A stretch of 5,363 nucleotides of DNA from Defluviitaleaceae bacterium (GTDB taxonomy: Bacteria; Bacillota; Clostridia; Lachnospirales; WQUN01): the NCBI GenBank assembly GCA_009783395.1, contig WRHA01000259.1, positions 1 through 5,363 of the forward strand, read 5' to 3'. Positions 1-5,088 of the stretch are shown here, piece after piece. Numbering within the stretch: position 1 is the first letter of the stretch; every line of letters starts with the position of its first letter. The notes beneath the pieces are model-generated. The model worked only from the letters and a program-made list of their open reading frames with translations, was not told where the DNA came from and searched no databases. The translations under genes were made by a program, and so were the position numbers.

Positions 1-421
1 CCCCGACACATCAATCGCGACGTTCCGCGTCGACATCGACATCGCAACCTGCGGACAAATCACGCCCCTCCAAACGCTCGACTATTTAATAGGAAGCTTC
101 GACTCCGACATAATCACAATGGACTATCGCGTGCGCGGGTTCACACGCGAAGTTAGCGGAAAAAAGCTGTTCATCGATCACAAAATCACTTCGATTCAAG
201 ACTTCGTAGACGACAAACTCCTTGAACGCTACGACGCGGTCGATGTGAATGTATATCAATCAAATATTTTTCACACAAAAATGCTTATCAAAGAAATTCA
301 TTTGCAAAACTATCTGTTCAACACCGACGCATACGAAGTGCCGCCGATGTCACGCCTCACAATAACCCACAACCTACGTCAAGAAATGATAGAAATTTTC
401 AGCGGCAAAAATATTTATTAA
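1..421 (+). CDS. speD: S-adenosylmethionine decarboxylase proenzyme, C-terminal part (5' end outside window)
   Basis: The reading frame is open from base 2 to the TAA at 419-421, giving 139 residues. It is a pyruvoyl enzyme that decarboxylates S-adenosylmethionine to supply aminopropyl groups for spermidine synthesis in the cytosol. The match to the E. coli-type SpeD, recalled from memory, is strong and nearly collinear: TFRVDIDIATCG (the Cys codon at 50-52 corresponds to the conserved active-site Cys), DYRVRGFTRE, FIDHKITSIQ, DVNVYQSNIFHTKML and a C-terminal EMIEIFSGKN. By that comparison the window begins near residue 124 of a protein of about 264 residues. The Ser that is cleaved to form the pyruvoyl group therefore lies upstream and is not visible. 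The internal ATG at 119 is not the start, because conserved sequence continues well before it. This is the long proteobacterial-type enzyme, not the short Bacillus/Thermotoga type. No speE is visible beside it. Confidence 0.95.
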   Translation, partial: PDTSIATFRVDIDIATCGQITPLQTLDYLIGSFDSDIITMDYRVRGFTREVSGKKLFIDHKITSIQDFVDDKLLERYDAVDVNVYQSNIFHTKMLIKEIHLQNYLFNTDAYEVPPMSRLTITHNLRQEMIEIFSGKNIY

Positions 422-498
422 GAGGCGGCTGTTGTGTTGGGGGATTTGATGGTGACTTGTGGGAAGACTTTGCAGTTATTTAGAGAGGGCGTGGCTTT

Positions 499-1146
499 AT
501 GAAAACACCTAAACTTGTCATTTTTGATATGGACGGAACTATGCTTGACACGGAGCCGATTGCTTCCGACGCTGTGCGCGAGGCTTGCAAAATAATGGGC
601 TTCGTTTTGCCGCAGGAGGTAATCGACCGCGCAATGGGGCGAAATCAAGCAACGTCACGTGCGATTTTGCTTGAACATTTCGGCGCGGATTTCGATGTCG
701 AGCGTTCGTTTGAATTGTATTTGGACTACAAAAACAAATATTTTGCCGAACATGGCATTCCTACAAAACCGGGGCTTTATGAAATTTTAGACAAGCTCGA
801 ATCGCTTGGTATAAAAAAATGTGTCGCAACATCTACGGACAAAAAACACGCCATTGCAAAACTCGAAACGGTAAACATTGCGCATCGCTTCCCCGTAATA
901 ATCGGAGGCGACGAAGTGGAAAACGGCAAGCCCGCGCCGGACATCTTTTTAAAAGCCGCCGCCGCTTGCAACACTGCCCCCGATGATTGCATCGTAATCG
1001 AAGACACCGAGGCCGGTATCCTCGCCGCAACATCAGCAAAAATCCCGGTTATTGCCGTCCCCGACATCGCTCCGCTAAACGAAAAAATCCGCTCAAAGGC
1101 GGTTGCCGTTTGCGCGGATTTGTTTGAGGTTGCGAAAATTTTCTAA
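499..1146 (+). CDS. HAD-superfamily hydrolase, subfamily IA (beta-phosphoglucomutase/phosphatase-like)
   Basis: The product is 215 residues, the normal length for this family. Motif I is FDMDGTMLDTEP (residues 9-20, nucleophile D10 and acid/base D12). A helical C1-type cap follows at about 16-85. Motif II is ATSTDKK (Thr/Ser at 111-113), motif III is GKPAPD with K144, and motif IV is VIEDTEAG with E168-D169. All catalytic positions are present, so it should be an active Mg-dependent phosphotransferase acting on a small phosphorylated metabolite in the cytosol. The motif set fits the group that includes beta-phosphoglucomutase and sugar-phosphate or nucleotide phosphatases. Substrate cannot be told from sequence alone. 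The ATG at 499 is preceded by GAGGG (485-489) at 9-nt spacing, and a stop at 481-483 in frame limits upstream extension. It lies 77 nt after speD on the same strand and converges on rnc with only 18 nt between the stop codons. Confidence 0.93.
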   Translation: MKTPKLVIFDMDGTMLDTEPIASDAVREACKIMGFVLPQEVIDRAMGRNQATSRAILLEHFGADFDVERSFELYLDYKNKYFAEHGIPTKPGLYEILDKLESLGIKKCVATSTDKKHAIAKLETVNIAHRFPVIIGGDEVENGKPAPDIFLKAAAACNTAPDDCIVIEDTEAGILAATSAKIPVIAVPDIAPLNEKIRSKAVAVCADLFEVAKIF

Positions 1147-1164
1147 CAGGCAATAGCAGACAGC

Positions 1165-1842
1165 TTATGCCCCGTATTTCTTCAACGCCATTTTGGCGGC
1201 TTCTTGCTCGGCGATCTTCTTACTGCCGCCGACTCCCGTGCCGAGAATTTTGCCTTGATGTGAGGCCTGCGCGGTGAATGTTTTTTTATGCGGCGGCCCC
1301 TCTTCGTGGATTATTGTGTAAGCGGCGGTTTCATGACCGTTTCGCTGCAAAATTTCCTGAAGGGTTGATTTATAATCTTTCGCTTGCTTGCCGGGCTTGT
1401 CGACGATTGGCTCGTACAGGCGCAAAACCAAAGCTCGCGCCTCTTCGATTCCGCCGTCGAGAAATATCGCACCCAAAATCGATTCAAGTGCGTCGGACAA
1501 AATCGAATCTTTTTCGCGGCCTCGCTCGGCGGCTTCGCCCTGCCCAAGCAAAAGAAACTCCCCAATGCCCAATTTTCGCGCCAAGCTCGAAAGCGTTGTT
1601 TCGCAAACGAGTGCGGCGCGTTTTTTTGTCATATCGCCCTCAGACATATTGGGATAGCGGTGATACAAAAAATCGCTTATGCAAAGCTCAAGCACGGCAT
1701 CCCCCAAAAATTCCAACCGCTCGTTGGACTCGGATGCGTCGAGCTTCTGCTCGTGAACAAAGGACGAATGCGTAACGGCATGTTTAAGCAGGGTATGCCT
1801 TCCGAAGGTATACCCCAAATTTGTTTGCAGCCGATCGCTCAT
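1165..1842 (-). CDS. rnc: Ribonuclease III
   Basis: The product is 225 residues, full length for bacterial RNase III, the endonuclease that cuts double-stranded RNA in rRNA precursors and structured mRNAs. The N-terminal endonuclease domain (about 5-150) has the signature NERLEFLGDAVLE at 40-52. The expected Mg-binding acidic residues are all present: E41, E44, D48, E68, D117 and E120, the last two in DALESILGAIFLDGG. The C-terminal double-stranded RNA-binding domain (about 156-222) shows DYKSTLQE, GPPHKKTF and GSKKIAEQEAAKMAL. The ATG overlaps the acpP stop codon as ATGA (1839-1842). I see no Shine-Dalgarno sequence just upstream, so translation is probably coupled to acpP. It is the last recognised gene of the rpmF-plsX-acpP-rnc operon; the next gene converges from the other strand. 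No terminator hairpin is evident in the 18-nt gap. Confidence 0.97.
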   Translation of the reverse strand: MSDRLQTNLGYTFGRHTLLKHAVTHSSFVHEQKLDASESNERLEFLGDAVLELCISDFLYHRYPNMSEGDMTKKRAALVCETTLSSLARKLGIGEFLLLGQGEAAERGREKDSILSDALESILGAIFLDGGIEEARALVLRLYEPIVDKPGKQAKDYKSTLQEILQRNGHETAAYTIIHEEGPPHKKTFTAQASHQGKILGTGVGGSKKIAEQEAAKMALKKYGA

Positions 1843-2072
1843 GAATTCAGTGCTTTTTTCGTGTATTCGGCGGCATCGCCGACGGTTTTGATATTTTCCG
1901 CATCCTCGTTGGAAAATTCCATGCCGAAAATTTCCTCCAACTCCGAAATAATTTGAAAAATATCAAGCGAATCCGCGTTTAAATCTTCCACAAAACGCGT
2001 TTCCGGCGTGATAGTATTTTTGGGTTTGTTTAATTGCTCCGCAATAACGTCCCTAATTTTCTCAAACTCCAT
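1839..2072 (-). CDS. acpP: Acyl carrier protein
   Basis: The product is 77 acidic residues, the usual ACP size. It carries growing acyl chains on a 4'-phosphopantetheine arm during fatty-acid synthesis and supplies acyl-ACP to PlsX. The attachment site is Ser35 in the motif ADSLDIFQIISELEE (33-47), followed by the typical FGMEFSNEDAENIKTVGDAAEYTKKAL end. The start is set at the ATG at 2070-2072 (MEFEKIRDVIAEQL), which matches family N-termini. An AAAGGA-type ribosome site lies upstream at a rather long spacing of about 11 nt. The open frame continues upstream to 2171, but that part encodes a sequence unlike any ACP and overlaps plsX. It lies 71 nt after plsX and overlaps rnc by 4 nt. The helix-2 sequence after the Ser differs from the E. 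coli-like DSLDTVELVMALEE and resembles Clostridia-like ACPs, a recollection rather than a search result. Confidence 0.97.
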   Translation of the reverse strand: MEFEKIRDVIAEQLNKPKNTITPETRFVEDLNADSLDIFQIISELEEIFGMEFSNEDAENIKTVGDAAEYTKKALNS

Positions 2073-2095
2073 AGCATTTACTTTCCTTTCGTTTT

Positions 2096-2155
2096 GTTTA
2101 ATTTGATTGGGCGCATTGTGTGCATTCCCTTGGTGGATTCCGTTCAATTTGATTG
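2096..2155. repeat. Imperfect 14-bp direct repeat in the plsX-acpP junction
   Basis: GTTTAATTTGATTG (2096-2109) and GTTCAATTTGATTG (2142-2155) match at 13 of 14 positions and start 46 bp apart. The second copy covers the plsX stop codon and the first lies in the acpP leader. The core TTTGATT resembles a half-site of FabT-type MarR operators of fatty-acid genes, but there is no palindromic partner at either copy, so an operator role is only a suggestion. Chance similarity in A+T-rich spacer is also possible. Confidence 0.45.
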
Positions 2156-3097
2156 AGAATATTCTATGCATTGCCTTATTGCATTTTTTATCGCAAGCGC
2201 GTCGGACGAGCCATGCGCTTTAATTACGATTTGGTTAAGCCCCAAAAACGGTGCGCCGCCAACCTCACGATAGTCGACACGTTTTTTAAGCTTCGCGAAC
2301 GCGCCTTTTGCAAGAAGCGCGCCGATTTTCGAAATCGTCGATGAAAGTAGCTGCTCCTTTATCATGGACATCAAAATTTTCGCAAAACCTTCTGTGTGTT
2401 TTAGCAGGACATTTCCCGTAAATCCGTCGCAAACTGCCACGTCGACCTCGCCGGAAAGAATTTCGCGCCCTTCGATATTGCCGGCAAAATTCAGCCCCGA
2501 CGCCTTGAGCAAAGCGTGCGCCTCTTTTGCGGCGGCATTGCCCTTCTCTTCCTCGGTGCCTACATTAATTAAACCTATGCGCGGCGCATCGATTTTCATG
2601 CATTTTTGCATATATTCCGAACCCAACTGCGCAAACTGTGCTAAATACGAGGGCTTGCAGTCCATGTTCGCGCCGCAGTCCATTAAAAGAACAAAGCCCT
2701 TTTTCGCGGGAAGCAAAGTCCCGAGCGCAGGGCGTTCGATGCCGGGCTTGCGCCCGATTATAACGGTCGCGCCGGTGAGAAGCGCGCCTGTCGAGCCTGC
2801 CGAAACAAACCCTTGCGCACTTCCTTCCTTTACATACTTCAGCCCCATAACAATCGACGAATCTTTTTTCCTGCGAAACGCGAGGGTCGGCGATTCGTCG
2901 GGCGTAATAATCGTCGGTGCATGGACGAATTTTTCAAATCCGTTTTTTTCAATTTCGGGCTTAATCTCGTCTTCATGACCAAAAAAAACAGGCTCGAAGA
3001 ACGGAAATATTTTTTTCGCGTCCGCCGCTCCCTGAACGACCGCGGAAACACCATGGTCGCAACCCATTGCATCCAGTGCGATTGTTATTTTATCCAT
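2144..3097 (-). CDS. plsX: Phosphate acyltransferase PlsX
   Basis: The product is 317 residues, slightly shorter than the usual 330 or so. PlsX is a peripheral membrane enzyme that turns acyl-ACP and phosphate into acyl-phosphate, the donor used by PlsY to start phospholipid synthesis. Family landmarks in order are ALDAMGCDHG (8-17), FVSAGSTGALLTGA near the first third, IGRKPGIERPALGTLLP, DCGANMDCKP, GLINVGTEEEKGN, VCDGFTGNVLLKHTEG, GGAPFLGLNQIVIKAHGSSDALAIKNAI and the C-terminus. Two usually invariant positions differ: the first motif reads GCD instead of GGD, and SAGSTGAL has Ser where Asn is typical. The ATG at 3095-3097 follows AAGGAG at 5-nt spacing. It sits between rpmF (70 nt upstream) and acpP (71 nt downstream), the standard neighbourhood. 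The fabH/fabD/fabG genes that often lie between plsX and acpP are absent here. Confidence 0.97.
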   Translation of the reverse strand: MDKITIALDAMGCDHGVSAVVQGAADAKKIFPFFEPVFFGHEDEIKPEIEKNGFEKFVHAPTIITPDESPTLAFRRKKDSSIVMGLKYVKEGSAQGFVSAGSTGALLTGATVIIGRKPGIERPALGTLLPAKKGFVLLMDCGANMDCKPSYLAQFAQLGSEYMQKCMKIDAPRIGLINVGTEEEKGNAAAKEAHALLKASGLNFAGNIEGREILSGEVDVAVCDGFTGNVLLKHTEGFAKILMSMIKEQLLSSTISKIGALLAKGAFAKLKKRVDYREVGGAPFLGLNQIVIKAHGSSDALAIKNAIRQCIEYSQSN

Positions 3098-3114
3098 AAA
3101 AACTCCTTCGCACC

Positions 3115-3161
3115 AAAAAAATACGGACTCCCACGCGGCATTGCCACGATTCGAAATCCGT
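3115..3161 (-). terminator. Intrinsic-terminator-like hairpin between rpmF and plsX
   Basis: Read on the minus strand, ACGGATTTC pairs with GGAGTCCGT (9 bp including G-U pairs). An inner stem CGTGGC/GCCGCG sits around a 3-nt loop. One A and seven T residues follow (A-tract 3115-3121 on the plus strand). The structure begins 7 nt after the rpmF stop codon and ends 17 nt before the plsX start. As plsX has no visible separate promoter, partial termination with read-through is likely. That would make more rpmF message than plsX-acpP-rnc message. Confidence 0.65.
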
Positions 3162-3167
3162 GTTTTA

Positions 3168-3350
3168 CTATTCGGCCTTTTTTAAAACTTCTCGACGATT
3201 ATATGAGCCGCACGCTTTACACATATAATGCGAACGCATAAGCTCACCGCATTTATTGCACGAAACAAGGTTGGGCATGGCAATTTTCCATGTTTGTGCG
3301 CGCCTTTTGTCGCGCCTAGCTTTCGATGTTTTACCTTTTGGGCTAATCAT
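3168..3350 (-). CDS. rpmF: Large ribosomal subunit protein bL32
   Basis: The product is 60 residues, the normal size of L32, a small basic protein of the 50S subunit. The N-terminus MISPKGKTSKARRDKRRAQTW matches the family pattern of a short lead followed by KTSKSRRDKRRAHW. A four-cysteine zinc ribbon is intact: CNKC (31-34) and CKAC (44-47), followed by GSYNRREVL. This is therefore the zinc-binding form, not the cysteine-free paralogue induced by zinc limitation in some bacteria. The start is placed at the second ATG (3348-3350). The GAGGAG ribosome site (3360-3365) lies 9 nt before it but directly abuts the first ATG (3357-3359), which is too close. It is the first gene of the minus-strand operon and has a consensus promoter 34 bp upstream. 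Confidence 0.96.
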   Translation of the reverse strand: MISPKGKTSKARRDKRRAQTWKIAMPNLVSCNKCGELMRSHYMCKACGSYNRREVLKKAE

Positions 3351-3359
3351 TTTTAACAT

Positions 3360-3365
3360 CTCCTC
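3360..3365 (-). promoter_or_regulatory. Ribosome binding site that decides the rpmF start
   Basis: Minus-strand GAGGAG is 9 nt from the ATG at 3350 and 0 nt from the in-frame ATG at 3359, so it selects the downstream start and a 60-residue L32. Confidence 0.85.
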
Positions 3366-3383
3366 TTTTAAAAATCACCCGCA

Positions 3384-3413
3384 ATTATAATAAATTTCCA
3401 TGCCGCATGTCAA
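3384..3413 (-). promoter_or_regulatory. Sigma-70-type promoter of the rpmF-plsX-acpP-rnc operon
   Basis: On the minus strand there is a perfect -35 TTGACA (3408-3413) and a perfect -10 TATAAT (3384-3389) with an 18-bp spacer. The predicted start is near 3376-3378, giving an rpmF leader of about 26 nt that carries the GAGGAG site. Full consensus in both boxes fits the strong constitutive expression expected of a ribosomal protein gene. Confidence 0.88.
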
Positions 3414-3423
3414 ATTTATTTTG

Positions 3424-3459
3424 AAAAAAATCGGTGCGGGTAGTGACACTACCCGCACC
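3424..3459 (-). terminator. Perfect 27-bp palindrome with minus-strand T-tract
   Basis: GGTGCGGGTAGTG (3433-3445) and CACTACCCGCACC (3447-3459) are exact reverse complements around one central A, giving a GC-rich hairpin. Read on the minus strand the stem is followed by GA and seven T residues (A-tract 3424-3430). That is the form of an intrinsic terminator for transcripts running leftward. On the plus strand no T-tract follows directly. It lies 19 bp upstream of the rpmF -35 box, so it would shield that promoter from leftward transcription out of the gspF region. No minus-strand gene that it would serve is recognisable. A protein-binding operator is the alternative. Confidence 0.65.
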
Positions 3460-3484
3460 AAAGTTACAAAAAGAATTTTTCAAC

Positions 3485-3606
3485 AACAGTCTGGATGTGA
3501 CTGTTAAAAAGCGCGCACTGATTGTACAATCACCATAGGGCGAGAACTTAAAACCTAAATTTAGGATTTTCAGAGGCCGCCTACAGGGACGGGAAGGGCG
3601 ATACGC
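3485..3606 (+). promoter_or_regulatory. Putative structured leader of the pilus platform gene
   Basis: This segment is rich in inverted repeats: AACAGTC/GACTGTT (3485-3491 with 3499-3505), the 14-bp palindrome TGATTGTACAATCA (3519-3532), and CCTAAATTTAGG (3554-3565), the last extendable by an AAAA/TTTT arm with one bulged base. TAGGGCG (3536-3542) can pair with CGCCTA (3578-3583) with one bulged G, closing a stem around the third repeat. AGGGCGA occurs twice (3537-3543 and 3595-3601), the second copy forming part of the likely ribosome site GGGAAGGG (3591-3598). TACAAT (3525-3530) could act as a -10 box but has no convincing -35. It matches no riboswitch class that I recognise. The pairing was done by eye, so structure and function are inference. 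Confidence 0.4.
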
Positions 3607-4635
3607 GTGAAGAAAAAAACGTTTTCTATGCGTGAATTGGCTGTATTTTGTCGCAAGTCGGCATTCCTTTTCGATGCAGGACTTTCTATAACGGAAATAA
3701 TGCCCGTTTTGGCTACTCAGTCGTCCGGGCGCGCTCTTTGCGCGATAATTTTCGATTTACATAAAATGATTATGCAGGGCGAAAGCTTCTCAAGTGCGCT
3801 TCGAATTACCGGAGCTTTTCCTGCGTTTATGTGCGGGTTTATCGCAATTGGCGAACGCACGGCTCGTGTACCCGAGGCTTGTGCAAAGCTCGCCGATTAT
3901 TACGAAAACAGAGTACAAACCGACGAGGAACTTAAGGCCGCAATGCTTTATCCCGTAATTGTTGCCGTCTCGATGCTGGGAGTGCTTATTATGGCTGTTA
4001 CATTCGTGTTGCCGGGCTATTCACGCATATTTGAGGCCTCGGACATCGCGCTTCCAACCGCGACAATCATGCTTCTTTCTTTTTCCGATTTTTTCGCCAC
4101 CAACGCACACTTCGTGCTTGTCGGAATCTTTATTTACGTTGTGTGCAATATATGTTTTTTTCGAAGCTCGCTCGGGCGCGCCTTTTCCTCCCGAATCAGC
4201 CTGAAAATCCCTATCTCGCGGCAAAAAACGAATCTTAATATTGCAGAAGCACTGTCACTTTTGCTCTCATCAGGGCTTGGAATTTCCGAAGCGGTTTCAA
4301 CGTGCGGCAAAATTTTCGACAACAGCATCGTGCTGAATGATTTACAAAAAATTTCTTCACAGGTAGATTCTGGCGTGGCATTTTGGCAATCGCTCAGCGA
4401 AATCTCATACATAAACCCGCTTCTTGCAGAGCTTGTGCGAATCGGCGAGGAAACAGGAAAAATGCCGGAATCCCTTGAAAAATGCGTCAAATACTTCCAA
4501 TCGACATATACGCACAACGTCCGCCGTCTAAATAAACTGATCGAACCTATTTTAACAATTACTCTCGGCGCGATTTTAGCCGCAATTATGCTTGCGATTA
4601 TCCTTCCAACGTTTGAATTGGCCACCGCCATTTAA
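3607..4635 (+). CDS. Type IV pilus / type II secretion inner-membrane platform protein (PilC/GspF/ComGB family)
   Basis: The product is 342 residues with the two-copy T2SSF layout. Copy one (about 8-135) begins MRELAVFCRKSAFLFDAGLSI and has the conserved GE at 82-83. Copy two (about 207-336) has ALSLLLSSGLGISEAV and RIGEETGKMPESL with GE at 280-281. Likely membrane spans are at 115-138 (after LYP), 169-185 and 314-336, the family's usual three. Such proteins form the inner-membrane platform on which the assembly ATPase polymerises pilins. Compared with PilC or GspF (about 400 residues) it lacks the extra N-terminal stretch of roughly 50-60 residues, so its size resembles ComGB. The start is taken as GTG at 3607, after GGGAAGGG at 8-nt spacing; a stop at 3562-3564 in frame and the lack of a better start limit extension. 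ATG at 3628 (MRELAV) is an alternative. The pilin gene follows after 32 nt. Whether the machine is a pilus, secretion or DNA-uptake system cannot be decided here. Confidence 0.93.
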   Translation: MKKKTFSMRELAVFCRKSAFLFDAGLSITEIMPVLATQSSGRALCAIIFDLHKMIMQGESFSSALRITGAFPAFMCGFIAIGERTARVPEACAKLADYYENRVQTDEELKAAMLYPVIVAVSMLGVLIMAVTFVLPGYSRIFEASDIALPTATIMLLSFSDFFATNAHFVLVGIFIYVVCNICFFRSSLGRAFSSRISLKIPISRQKTNLNIAEALSLLLSSGLGISEAVSTCGKIFDNSIVLNDLQKISSQVDSGVAFWQSLSEISYINPLLAELVRIGEETGKMPESLEKCVKYFQSTYTHNVRRLNKLIEPILTITLGAILAAIMLAIILPTFELATAI

Positions 4636-4667
4636 AATTTGTAAATTAAAAAAAGGAGAGTATTCAC

Positions 4668-5078
4668 ATGCGTAAAAACAAGAGAAACTCCGGACTAACC
4701 CTCATGGAGCTCGTAATCGTCATGGCAGTTATCGCGATTATCGGTATGATTATCCTGCCTATTTTTCTCCTAACGAACGATCGAGCACGACTTCGTGCCG
4801 ACATACAATCCGCACGAGTAATTCAAAACGCGATTGAATTATACAGAATTGAGCGGGGGAGCAATGTTGCGGGTGCCCCGGATGTTGATGCGATGATTGC
4901 AAATCTCGCCGCAGCGGGGTACATTAACCCGCGAAATGTGCGCATTCAAACCGAGGGAGCAAGATGGATCATTGATCCGGTTTTTGGAGTAATAGTGGAC
5001 ATCTCCGGAAGCTCAGCCGAGGTTCACGACGCGTACGACACGCTCCCGCCAAGCGAACAATCGTTTGCGCGAAGGTAA
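4668..5078 (+). CDS. Type IV pilin-like / pseudopilin protein with class III signal peptide
   Basis: The product is 136 residues. A short basic leader MRKNKRNSG is followed by LTLMELVIVMAVIAIIG, a typical prepilin-peptidase site with cleavage after G9. The mature protein would be 127 residues. Glu5 and Pro22 of the mature numbering are both present. The hydrophobic helix runs to about residue 35 and continues as an amphipathic stretch (RARLRADIQSARVIQNAIELY). Residue +1 is Leu rather than the usual Phe. There are no cysteines, so no disulfide loop; the segment ARWIIDPVFGVIVDI loosely recalls the late part of GspG-like major pseudopilins. AAGGAG (4653-4658) lies 9 nt before the ATG. It follows the platform gene by 32 nt and precedes rlmN by 10 nt, consistent with one transcript. 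It should be inserted in the inner membrane, cleaved and built into a pilus or pseudopilus. Major versus minor pilin status is unknown. Confidence 0.92.
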   Translation: MRKNKRNSGLTLMELVIVMAVIAIIGMIILPIFLLTNDRARLRADIQSARVIQNAIELYRIERGSNVAGAPDVDAMIANLAAAGYINPRNVRIQTEGARWIIDPVFGVIVDISGSSAEVHDAYDTLPPSEQSFARR

Positions 5079-5088
5079 TGAAGCCATC

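Noticed and set aside
422..498. Promoter or terminator in the speD-HAD gap
   Set aside because: The gap is G/T-rich, but I found neither a convincing -35/-10 pair nor a hairpin with a T-tract.
1384..1956. 190-codon plus-strand open frame antisense to rnc and acpP
   Set aside because: It lies opposite two genes with full family signatures, its translation shows no recognisable domain, and it runs through the acpP/rnc junction; it is a shadow frame.
2073..2171. N-terminal extension of acpP to an upstream ATG
   Set aside because: The extra 33 residues do not resemble any ACP and overlap the plsX end; the ATG at 2072 gives the normal 77-residue protein.
2364..2978. 204-codon plus-strand open frame antisense to plsX
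   Set aside because: The opposite strand encodes an unmistakable PlsX; the antisense product is Ser/Pro/Phe-rich without domain features.
3351..3359. rpmF start at the first ATG (63 residues)
   Set aside because: The GAGGAG ribosome site directly abuts that ATG, while the second ATG has the proper 9-nt spacing and gives the usual L32 N-terminus.
3507..3539. Ten-codon minus-strand ORF (MVIVQSVRAF) as a leader peptide
   Set aside because: There is no ribosome site before its ATG and no run of regulatory codons; it arises within the palindromic region.
3460..3606. Known riboswitch or small RNA (c-di-GMP-I/II, cobalamin, TPP, T-box, 6S, SRP RNA)
   Set aside because: I compared the region by eye with the consensus cores that I remember for these classes and saw no match; only generic stems and the competing AGGGCGA copies remain.
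4134..4631. 165-codon minus-strand open frame antisense to the platform gene
   Set aside because: The plus strand carries the conserved second T2SSF copy with its GE motif and last membrane span; the minus frame shows nothing recognisable.
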